Assembly (NCBI RefSeq): GCF_905201705.1 | Contig: NZ_CAJKOX010000037.1 | Location: 1 to 43,056 of the forward strand | DNA from: an uncultured Marvinbryantia sp. | Lineage (GTDB): Bacteria > Bacillota > Clostridia > Lachnospirales > Lachnospiraceae | DNA length: 43,056 bases | Direction: 5' to 3' | Shown here: positions 32,455 to 39,473 of the stretch, piece after piece | Layout of the letters: each line of letters begins with the position of its first letter | Position numbering within the stretch: the first letter of the stretch is position 1 | Translations under genes and position numbers: made by a program | Notes under the pieces: generated by a model | What the model saw: the letters and a program-made list of their open reading frames with translations, nothing else | What the model was told of the DNA's origin: nothing | Database searches by the model: none

Positions 32455-32559
32455 TCAGAAAATCCACTCATTAATTATCAGCCTGCTGCGCACGGTCATG
32501 CGCGATGCTCCGCTTAAAGTGCAGGTAAACAGCGTCAGCTCACAGTCCCGGCTGTCTTA
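32455..32559 (-). pseudogene. Sortase C-terminal remnant
   Basis: Translated from the minus strand, bases 32556-32458 read DSRDCELTLFTCTLSGASRM and continue TVRSRLI before a stop. TLFTC fits the sortase TLxTC motif with the catalytic Cys, and the Arg about nine to twelve residues later fits the catalytic Arg. There is an in-frame stop just upstream and no other sortase sequence, so only about 33 codons remain. It lies 26 bases past the helicase stop, suggesting a deletion scar. Confidence 0.45.
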
Positions 32560-32585
32560 GCATGCGCACGTCGTTTTTTCCCTGC

Positions 32586-35500
32586 TCATAAGGATATACG
32601 GCGATACAGTTTTACTACTTCTTCATAATTTTCGCCGTGCAGGAAATAGTAATCTATCTGTTTTTCGCCCTCCGTGTACAGATATGGTCCGTACATGGGA
32701 ATTGCGCAGCAGAGCACGGTTCCCCTCGCCGCTACACCGATACCGTATCCCTGTGAGGAGTATAGAAGCGGCATCCGCAGCTTTTTGCCGCCAAAGCTGA
32801 TGTATCTCGCCATCTGGGTCATGCGCTCCGTCTGATCTGCCAGCACGCCCTTCGCCGCAAGCTTTTCGTTTTTCTGCCAGTCAAAATACATCCAGTTCCG
32901 GCAGCCCACTGTATCCATCTGCCGCGGAAGCTGTGCCTTTTCCGCCAGGAGCAGCCTGCCCTTCCGGTCGAAAAACTGCAGAGCGCCCGTCTTTTTTTCA
33001 ACACGCACGACAATTTTTCCCGTCGCGATCTCGACCAGACTTCTGCCTTCCTTCGCTGTCCATACCGCCGGTTTTTCCGGTCTGTAATTCCACCGTCCCG
33101 GCTCAAATTCCGGCGACTGTCCACGCAAAAACTGTATGCGCAGCATCGCGTCCTCCAGGACCATCAGACGCAGGATCCCGTAGCTGCTGATCAGATCAAT
33201 ATGTTGCTTTGTCTTTCGGACCATGCGCACAGCACAGTCAACACGGCTGTGTCCCTGCGGGCGGAGAATGCTGTTATCCGGAATGTCGCCAAAACGGTAC
33301 GGAGACATGTTGATCTCCTCCAGATCGCTCTCCTCCATACCGGTGTCCTTACCGCCCGACACCTTTCTGATGACGCTGCCCTTACCGCCCGACATCTTTC
33401 TGATGACGCTGCCTTTACCGCCCGACATCTTTCTGATGACGCTGCCCGGCTTTTCCGTACCGGCAGTGCCTTGTATTTTCATGTCAGTAATGCCCTGTTT
33501 TTTTGTGCCGATGCTGCACCGTTTTTTCATGCCAGTGATGCTTTGGTTTTCTATGTCGGTACCCCACGCCTTCCTGTCCGCACCACCCCATGCCTTCCTG
33601 TCCGCACCCGCGTCACTTTCGTCCGGATTGCTACCGCCCGCGTCGATCTGCCGCGGTTTCTCAGCCTTAATCGCCTTCGGTCCGATATAGCCGCGCATCG
33701 CGCGCTCTTTGTCCCCCTGCTTCGCGTCCAGAAGCATCTGCTCCTGTGCCGTAATTTCCGCATCCGCAAAGCGCCGCCTTTCCTTCGGCGCTTCATTTTC
33801 CAGGGAACTCATTCGTTTTTCCTCAGATACCGGCTTCCCGATCAGATCCGTCAAATCTCCTATGTGCAGAACCGCCATCTCATGAAGCGCACGGGTTGCC
33901 GCGACATACAAAAGCTTCACATAAGAATCCTCCGCCGGATAATGCTCAGCAGACGGGTGGTACAGCAAAACCGCGTCAAATTCCAGTCCCTTCGTGTATT
34001 CCACCGGAAGCACCATTACACCGCTTCCAAACTCCGCCGTCTCCGGATTACAGTCTGCAAGCGGAAGCTTTTTGCCCAGCATATCACTTACTGCTGCGCT
34101 CTCGCCCTCATCACGACAGATGACTGCAATCGTCTCATGCCCCGCCTGCAGCCATTCTGCGATGATATCCGCCGCCTTTTGTATCATATTGTTTTCATCT
34201 GCACACTTTTCCACACACACCGGATTTCCATGTCGTCTGATGGGGTCAACCGGGTAAATCGGGAAGCTGCCATGACGCAGAATCTCCGTGGCAAAATCCG
34301 AGATTTCTACAGTATTACGATAACTCTTTTTCAGCAATCCAAAGCTATCGAAGGTACCTGTTAATATGAGATCCTGCAGATCCCTCCAGTCATTCAGTCC
34401 ATATCCAAAATAAATATTTTGCGAGACATCACCCATAATCGTATAGGTACATCCCCGCAGGCAGTATGCCAGCGCGCCATATGCCATCATGCCGAAATCC
34501 TGCGCCTCGTCAATGATGATGTGACTTGCCTCACGGATCCCATCTGTCTCTTTCATGCGTTTATACAAATAAGCGAGCGCTGCAAGGTCATATACATCAA
34601 ATTGATTTGTTACATTCGGAACAGCCTTTCCCTTCTCCCGCTGCGTTTGCAGAAATTCCTGATAGACCTCAAAAATCGATCCCTTCCAGATATCCTTTCC
34701 GAAATACCAGCGGTATTTTCTTTTCAGCTCCCTTTTCTCCGCTGCGGTATAAGAGACATATTTCCCGGTCAATTCGTTTTCCAGCTTTGCCAGAAGCATC
34801 TCATTCAACATATTAATTTTGCCCTGCACGGAAACCTGCGGGTTTTGCGCCCGATACGCTTCAATTGCAGAGGCATCCAGCAAAAGCACGCCTGTGCCGT
34901 CACTTGCCATGCTGTCCTTCTCCGGCTGCGCTGCCGAATCCTCGTTTTCCAACCATACATCTTTTATCGGGATCACGCGTCTCTCATACTCCCGGCAGAA
35001 ATCCTCCAGGTCGTGAAACCATGCATAACTTCCCTTAACGCAGGCATTCTGATCCTTTTTATCAATCGCACAGATCTGGTGGACCTTCGGATTCCAGTCC
35101 TCGTAAAGCAGACGGACGAAAAGCTGCTCCATTGTCATCTGGGCCACACCGTACACATCCAGATCCGGCAGGACACTGGTAATGTAATTCAGCAAAATCC
35201 GGTTGCTTCCAATGATATAGAAATCCTCCGGCCGAAAATCCTCTTCATAATTATACAATATGTAAGAGATGCGATGCATCGCCACCGTTGTTTTCCCGGA
35301 ACCGGCAACACCCTGCACGATCAGATTTGTTTTGGGAGATTTGCGGATAATCGCATTCTGTTCCTTCTGTATCGTCGCAATAATCTCGCCCAGCACCGCT
35401 TTTTTGCTTTTTGCAAGGTACTTTGTCAACAGCTCGTCATTGGCAACTACGTCCGAATCAAAGAAATCCTTCAGCCTGTCATCAACAATCTCATACGTGC

Positions 35501-35993
35501 GCTTGCGCTGCAGGTCAATCTCATAAGTTCCTTCATTTTTCACCACATACCTGCATGGACCAAGCGCATTTTCATAATAGACTGACGCCACCGGAGCGCG
35601 CCAGTCTATGACCACCGGCTCCACACCGTTTTTCGAAATGCCAACCCGTCCCACGTAATAAGATTCCGCCTGTGAAACATGCGGATCACGAAAGTCAATC
35701 CGTCCGAAATACGGCTTTTTTCGCGCTTTCTGACACCGCAGCAGATCACGCCGGTTCTCCCCAAGCTGTGACAGCGTGTTGTGCAAAAGTGAAAGCCCTT
35801 CCTTGTCTTTTGGACCATACGTCTCCATCAGATCATGCACTTCTTTCGACAACTCCCGGATGCGCCCTTCCGTACGCTCCAGATTTTCCTGCGCGATCAT
35901 TAAAATCTCTGATAACTGTTTTTCCTCATCCTCCCGGCGAAGTCCCGGAACCGGACGAAATGTTTTTTTCTGGTCTGCTTTCTTCTGTTCCAT
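32586..35993 (-). CDS. helD: HelD-type helicase with GH31-like C-terminal domain
   Basis: A 1135-residue protein, against about 700-780 for usual HelD, the factor that frees stalled RNA polymerase. Residues 20-95 are a coiled coil, then RKKPYFGRIDF. Superfamily 1 motifs: QGVAGSGKTT (Walker A, 227-236), HIIIDEAQDF (Walker B, 491-500), GDVSQNIY, LLKKSYRNT, YTKGLEFDAV and YVAATRA (696-702). Residues 720-925 are a repeat-rich linker (GADRKAWG twice, GSVIRKMSGGK three times). Residues 930-1135 resemble the N-terminal beta-domain of GH31 glycosidases: LRLMVLEDAMLRIQF, EIATGKIVVRVEKKTGALQF, LLYSSQGYGIGV and DYYFLHG. The GH31 barrel is absent. Start ATG has GAGGAAG upstream. The single open frame shows no frameshift. 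Confidence 0.9.
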   Translation of the reverse strand: MEQKKADQKKTFRPVPGLRREDEEKQLSEILMIAQENLERTEGRIRELSKEVHDLMETYGPKDKEGLSLLHNTLSQLGENRRDLLRCQKARKKPYFGRIDFRDPHVSQAESYYVGRVGISKNGVEPVVIDWRAPVASVYYENALGPCRYVVKNEGTYEIDLQRKRTYEIVDDRLKDFFDSDVVANDELLTKYLAKSKKAVLGEIIATIQKEQNAIIRKSPKTNLIVQGVAGSGKTTVAMHRISYILYNYEEDFRPEDFYIIGSNRILLNYITSVLPDLDVYGVAQMTMEQLFVRLLYEDWNPKVHQICAIDKKDQNACVKGSYAWFHDLEDFCREYERRVIPIKDVWLENEDSAAQPEKDSMASDGTGVLLLDASAIEAYRAQNPQVSVQGKINMLNEMLLAKLENELTGKYVSYTAAEKRELKRKYRWYFGKDIWKGSIFEVYQEFLQTQREKGKAVPNVTNQFDVYDLAALAYLYKRMKETDGIREASHIIIDEAQDFGMMAYGALAYCLRGCTYTIMGDVSQNIYFGYGLNDWRDLQDLILTGTFDSFGLLKKSYRNTVEISDFATEILRHGSFPIYPVDPIRRHGNPVCVEKCADENNMIQKAADIIAEWLQAGHETIAVICRDEGESAAVSDMLGKKLPLADCNPETAEFGSGVMVLPVEYTKGLEFDAVLLYHPSAEHYPAEDSYVKLLYVAATRALHEMAVLHIGDLTDLIGKPVSEEKRMSSLENEAPKERRRFADAEITAQEQMLLDAKQGDKERAMRGYIGPKAIKAEKPRQIDAGGSNPDESDAGADRKAWGGADRKAWGTDIENQSITGMKKRCSIGTKKQGITDMKIQGTAGTEKPGSVIRKMSGGKGSVIRKMSGGKGSVIRKVSGGKDTGMEESDLEEINMSPYRFGDIPDNSILRPQGHSRVDCAVRMVRKTKQHIDLISSYGILRLMVLEDAMLRIQFLRGQSPEFEPGRWNYRPEKPAVWTAKEGRSLVEIATGKIVVRVEKKTGALQFFDRKGRLLLAEKAQLPRQMDTVGCRNWMYFDWQKNEKLAAKGVLADQTERMTQMARYISFGGKKLRMPLLYSSQGYGIGVAARGTVLCCAIPMYGPYLYTEGEKQIDYYFLHGENYEEVVKLYRRISL
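33348..33449. repeat. 33-bp in-frame tandem repeat in helD
   Basis: Three near-identical 33-base units containing TTACCGCCCGACATCTTTC encode three GSVIRKMSGGK blocks in the helicase linker. A second duplication of 24 bases (about 33561-33608) encodes two GADRKAWG blocks. Confidence 0.85.
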
Positions 35994-36025
35994 CCATCTT
36001 CCTCTTCCATATTAGTGCTCTCTCC

Positions 36026-36053
36026 ATTGTACGCCTGTCAGAAAAAATGTCAA
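36026..36053 (-). promoter_or_regulatory. Promoter of helD
   Basis: On the minus strand TTGACA (36053-36048), 16 bases, TACAAT (36031-36026), about 35 bases before the helicase start. Confidence 0.7.
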
Positions 36054-36127
36054 TCAAAAAGCAACATTTCGGAAGTTCATCAAAAAGCAGCATTCCGAAA
36101 ACTCATTATAAGCAATATTCCGAAAGC
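36050..36127. repeat. Three imperfect 26-bp tandem repeats at the helD promoter
   Basis: Units share a TCA[AT]..AAAAGCA[AG]CATT.CGGAA pattern with a period of about 26 bases; the first unit overlaps the -35 box and the last abuts the sigE 3' end. They could be binding sites or a decayed minisatellite. Confidence 0.65.
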
Positions 36128-36131
36128 TCCT

Positions 36132-36872
36132 TCACTGCGCTTTGGCGATTTCCTTTTTTAGCCGTCCAATGATCTTTTTTTCAAGACGTGATATATAAGA
36201 TTGTGAGATGCCCAGCATATCCGCCACCTCCTTCTGTGTTTTTTCCTCACCGTCATTTTTTCCCAGTCCGAAGCGAAGCTGGATAATCATTCTCTCCCGG
36301 TCAGAAAGTTTATCTATCGCGCGCATCAGCAGCTTGTACTCCATCTCCGTTTCCATGTCGCGATAGATCACATCCTCGTCGGTCCCGAGAATGTCCGACA
36401 GAAGCAGTTCGTTTCCATCCCAGTCTACGTTCAGCGGCTCGTCAAAGGATACCTCCATCTTTGTCTTGCTTGTTCGCCTGAGATACATGAGGATTTCATT
36501 TTCAATGCAACGTGACGCATATGTTGCAAGTTTAATATTTTTTCCGGGATTAAACGTATTAATTGCTTTAATCAGTCCGATTGTCCCGATAGAAATCAGA
36601 TCCTCCACACCCACCCCGGTATTATCAAATTTTTTCGCTATGTACACAACAAGTCTCAGATTGTGTTCTATCAAAAGTGATTTTGCCTCCCCCGGTTCCT
36701 TGCTTCCAAGCTGTTCAATCGCCTCCGCTTCTCTGCCCGGTTCCAGCGGAGAGGGCAGCACCTCGCTGCCCCCGATATAGTGAATATCGTTTGTGCGCTT
36801 CCAGAACATATCCGATACGCTCGGAATCATCCGAAACTGAAATTTATTTGGCATAGCCACCTTAATCATCAT
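36132..36872 (-). CDS. sigE: Mother-cell sigma factor SigE precursor
   Basis: A 246-residue early mother-cell sigma factor made as pro-SigE. The first about 30 residues before HYIGGSEVLPSPL are the pro-sequence that SpoIIGA removes. Region 2: NLRLVVYIAKKFDNTGVGVEDLISIGTIGLIKAINTF and ASRCIENEILMYLRR; region 4: KEVADMLGISQSYISRLEKKI. The ATG at 36872 is ten bases after AGGAGG; one further Met follows immediately and another lies three codons upstream but too close to the ribosome binding site. The gene starts 17 bases after the spoIIGA stop, in the usual spoIIGA-sigE pair. Confidence 0.96.
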   Translation of the reverse strand: MMIKVAMPNKFQFRMIPSVSDMFWKRTNDIHYIGGSEVLPSPLEPGREAEAIEQLGSKEPGEAKSLLIEHNLRLVVYIAKKFDNTGVGVEDLISIGTIGLIKAINTFNPGKNIKLATYASRCIENEILMYLRRTSKTKMEVSFDEPLNVDWDGNELLLSDILGTDEDVIYRDMETEMEYKLLMRAIDKLSDRERMIIQLRFGLGKNDGEEKTQKEVADMLGISQSYISRLEKKIIGRLKKEIAKAQ

Positions 36873-36889
36873 GTTATACATTCCTCCTG

Positions 36890-37720
36890 CTACTCTAAAA
36901 TACGAGGGTGCAATATCATCTGATATTTTCCTCCGCTGCTGACTGCCCTTCTGCTGACAGCAACCAGCACTCTTTTGGTATTCCATGCACTCTCCCCATG
37001 CTTTATTTCCATACTGTCCAGCGTTATCGCAGGCAGTATCCCCCTGCCCTCCCCGACAGAATGATAAGGAATATAGCGAAACAAAGCATCCCCCTGCCCG
37101 CATAGTTCCATATCCAGAAAGCCGTCCAGTTCCTGTATTTCCGCTTCGCTTAAAAGCCTGCAGATCTCATTGTAATCTGTGATGTGAACCGGTCTGTCTG
37201 TAAGCGGATCCGTCAGTTGGTTGCCGCTGTCCAGCAGTCCCTTTAATAAAATCTTTTTTGTTCCTTTTTGAAGCGTGACATCGTACAGGTATTTTGTTTC
37301 AGCCTTTGCCCTTCGCCGGCAATTCCACAACAGCCTGGCGGTGCCATATCCCGCCGCTGCCGCCAGCCAGAACGGCAGCTTCAGATATGTCACAAAAATC
37401 TGCCAGATACTCCCCAGGAACAAAGACAGGATACCGTACACATAAACCGTCTGCTGCCAGCCTCTGCTTCCGCGTTTTTTTCCTGCAGCATACGCTGTAA
37501 GGAAACAAAATAAAATGCTGCATGCAGCAGATACGATTCTGCTTTTATGTATAGGAAGTACGACGATCAGACATGCTCCAACGGCTCCGATCCCGCTCGC
37601 CAGAAGCTTTCTTCTTACTGAAAAGGTTTCTTTTTGTATGATTCCGGTTAGCTGCAGAATCAAAAAATTCAGCATCAGATTTTCCAGAAAATAGACATCC
37701 AGATAAATCTCGTAGTACAA
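36890..37720 (-). CDS. spoIIGA: Sigma-E processing peptidase SpoIIGA
   Basis: A 276-residue membrane protease that activates pro-SigE in the mother cell. About five hydrophobic helices (residues 10-130) precede a soluble half with LLDSGNQLTDPLT, the aspartic-protease-type Asp-Ser-Gly (Asp164). The start is taken as TTG at 37720, reading on as YYEIYLDVYF, the normal SpoIIGA start; GGGAGG lies seven bases upstream. The TTG immediately before (37723) and a GTG at 37738 are less likely. The ribosome binding site lies in the 3' arm of a perfect inverted repeat that also holds the -10 box. Confidence 0.93.
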   Translation of the reverse strand: MYYEIYLDVYFLENLMLNFLILQLTGIIQKETFSVRRKLLASGIGAVGACLIVVLPIHKSRIVSAACSILFCFLTAYAAGKKRGSRGWQQTVYVYGILSLFLGSIWQIFVTYLKLPFWLAAAAGYGTARLLWNCRRRAKAETKYLYDVTLQKGTKKILLKGLLDSGNQLTDPLTDRPVHITDYNEICRLLSEAEIQELDGFLDMELCGQGDALFRYIPYHSVGEGRGILPAITLDSMEIKHGESAWNTKRVLVAVSRRAVSSGGKYQMILHPRILE

Positions 37721-37765
37721 CAAAAAGCCTCCCTTCACGTACCCCTAGTATACGTGAAGGGAGGC
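37721..37765 (-). terminator. Terminator overlapping the spoIIGA control region
   Basis: GCCTCCCTTCACGTA (37727-37741) and TACGTGAAGGGAGGC (37751-37765) are a perfect 15-base inverted repeat with a nine-base loop, and on the minus strand TTTTTG follows the stem. It would end the upstream aroD message. The 3' arm holds the spoIIGA ribosome binding site. Confidence 0.85.
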
Positions 37766-37781
37766 ATATTATTTGTCAAAA
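37747..37781 (-). promoter_or_regulatory. spoIIGA promoter with Spo0A box
   Basis: On the minus strand TTGACA (37779-37774) and TATACT (37752-37747) are 21 bases apart, close to the unusual 22-base spacing known for the Bacillus subtilis spoIIG promoter, which Spo0A~P activates. On the plus strand TTTGTCAAAA (37772-37781) fits the Spo0A box and overlaps the -35, as in that promoter. The -10 straddles the loop and 3' arm boundary of the terminator, so the transcript would begin in the loop. Confidence 0.7.
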
Positions 37782-37828
37782 CAGCCACCCAAAACCGCAG
37801 ATTTCCTCGACAAGATGTGACATCCAAA

Positions 37829-39265
37829 TTATATGGTCCTGTAATCAAAGGCATCAACACCGGCGCCGTAGCGGTGTATCTTCTGCAGTATGCTGCGCAG
37901 ATCCTCCACCGGAACCTGGCCCGGCGCGGAAGCCTGCCCCGCCATGCCGAAGGTAAGCGCAGAACCAAATGTCTCGCCAAGCAGACGGCTTACCACTCCA
38001 ACTGCCCCCATGGACATCGTGACGACCGGAACCGAAAGCTTCCTGTGCGCTTCTTCTGTTGCTTCCAGCAATATAAGAACATCGGCGCTGCTTTGCGGCA
38101 TCACAGCGATCTTCGCGATATCACCACCCAGCTCCTGCATACTTTTCAGACGTCTCACCAGCTCCTCTTTTGGCGGTGTTTTTTGAAAATCATGATTGGA
38201 CAGGATCACTTTTTGCCCTGACGCATGGGCTGCTTCTATAAGCGAGACTGCCGTCTCCCTGTCAAAAAAGAGTTCCACATCAATCGCGTCTGCCATGCCG
38301 CTCTCCAAGACCACACGATACATCTGTGCGTACGCTTCAGGAGAAATTTCCTGCTCTCCGCCCTCCCGCTTCGTACGAAAAGTCACCAAAAGCGGCGTAT
38401 CACCCAGATAGCCCCGCAGCTCCTTTAAAATATCCGGCAGGGTCTCTCTCATCTCTGTACCATTTCCCAGCCATCCCTTTTTTCCCGCACGCTCCGGGAA
38501 AACTTCTGTGCCCTCCCTGCCCGCCGCACGCTCCGGGATAACTGCTGTACCCTCCCTGCCCGCCGCGCGCTCCGGGATAACTGCTGCACCCTCCTTGCCC
38601 GCCGCACGCTCCGGGAATGCTTCCGGCTCCTCCAAAAAGTCAGCTCTCCACTCGATCATGTCCGGGCCCTGCTCCATTGCGTTGCGGACAGAATATACAA
38701 TTTCCTGCCGTGTTCTGCCCATCACAGGCACGCAGATTTTGGGGATTCCCTCCCCCAGAATCAGATTGCGGATTTTTACAGTATTTGACATAGCAGACGA
38801 ATCCTTTCTCTTCCCAATTACCTTCTGTGCATAAACAATATCAGAACTATCACACAAAATCTCCACCGTTTTCTGATCCGGCTCCCCGTGAAAAAACTTA
38901 TCCAGCACCTTCTGAAATACTTCGCATTCCGGCTTTGCCAAGGCAAATAACGTCATAGAAGATTTCAGCTTCAGGTTATCCGGCCATCCCATCACTTCCT
39001 GTGCATCACTGGATTCTGTCTCCAGAAGCGCCTCCGATATTTCCACGAGATTTTGCCCCAGCATATCATCTTCCATATATGCTTTCGCCTCATCCATGTC
39101 TCTTATTGCATAATACCTGGCCATTTCGCTGTAACCCAGTCCCGCAATCTGCGGAAAAATAAACCACATCCAGTGGCTGTGTTTCTGTCCTGCTTTTATC
39201 TCCTGCAGGGCAGTCTGGTAATAATTCTGCTGTGCACTCCGAAATCGTTCTAAATTATAATCCAT
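37829..39265 (-). CDS. aroD: DUF1810 - type I 3-dehydroquinase (AroD) fusion
   Basis: A 478-residue fusion. Residues 1-155 match DUF1810 (LERFRSAQQNYYQTALQEIK, HWMWFIFPQIAGLGYSEM), a family of unknown role. Residues 160-478 are type I dehydroquinase, which dehydrates 3-dehydroquinate in the shikimate pathway: EWRADF, VILSNHDF (His358), DIAKIAVMP (Schiff-base Lys385), a SRLLG Arg and SAPGQ. Residues 214-266 are a repeat insert (about three copies of a 13-residue PERAAG unit). Met159 has AAGGA ten bases upstream, so a 320-residue AroD could also be made from 38791. Dehydroquinase is usually alone; DUF1810 too. Confidence 0.9.
   Translation of the reverse strand: MDYNLERFRSAQQNYYQTALQEIKAGQKHSHWMWFIFPQIAGLGYSEMARYYAIRDMDEAKAYMEDDMLGQNLVEISEALLETESSDAQEVMGWPDNLKLKSSMTLFALAKPECEVFQKVLDKFFHGEPDQKTVEILCDSSDIVYAQKVIGKRKDSSAMSNTVKIRNLILGEGIPKICVPVMGRTRQEIVYSVRNAMEQGPDMIEWRADFLEEPEAFPERAAGKEGAAVIPERAAGREGTAVIPERAAGREGTEVFPERAGKKGWLGNGTEMRETLPDILKELRGYLGDTPLLVTFRTKREGGEQEISPEAYAQMYRVVLESGMADAIDVELFFDRETAVSLIEAAHASGQKVILSNHDFQKTPPKEELVRRLKSMQELGGDIAKIAVMPQSSADVLILLEATEEAHRKLSVPVVTMSMGAVGVVSRLLGETFGSALTFGMAGQASAPGQVPVEDLRSILQKIHRYGAGVDAFDYRTI
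38498..38632. repeat. 39-bp in-frame tandem repeat in the dehydroquinase domain
   Basis: About three and a half units of 39 bases, each starting CACGCTCCGGGA on the plus strand, encode PERAAGxEGxxV repeats inside the dehydroquinase domain, between the EWRAD strand and the next helix. Confidence 0.85.
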
Positions 39266-39362
39266 GCTCCGTTTCCTCTTTCCCGGTAAAATAACATCAT
39301 TTTCTGCTTACCATTATTCTACCACAGGTCCGCCTCTTTTCCTACCATAAAAGAAAAAAGCC

Positions 39363-39387
39363 ATTTCTAAACCAACAGTTTAGAAAT
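39363..39387. promoter_or_regulatory. Perfect inverted repeat, likely operator of the XRE gene
   Basis: ATTTCTAAAC and GTTTAGAAAT are a perfect ten-base inverted repeat around CAACA, about 90 bases before the XRE-TPR start. On the minus strand a T-run follows, so a terminator is an alternative, though no minus-strand gene lies upstream to use it. Confidence 0.5.
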
Positions 39388-39433
39388 TATTGAACTAATT
39401 ATACCTGTGATACCTTCCATGTTCAGAAATTCG

Positions 39434-39442
39434 TGCTATGAT
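39434..39442 (+). promoter_or_regulatory. Extended -10 promoter of the XRE-ABC operon
   Basis: TGCTATGAT, an extended -10 (TGnTATGAT), stands 31 bases before the start codon; no good -35 was seen. Confidence 0.45.
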
Positions 39443-39473
39443 ATAGATACGAAGAAAATGGAGGAACACAAAA

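Noticed and set aside
33201..34364. A 387-codon open frame on the plus strand
   Set aside because: It is antisense to helD, its repetitive Thr/Ala/Arg/His translation arises from the minisatellite, and it shows no known domain.
36873..37103. Longer SigE starting upstream
   Set aside because: The extra 77 codons overlap spoIIGA and do not resemble a sigma pro-sequence; the ATG at 36872 has AGGAGG at good spacing and gives a normal pro-SigE.
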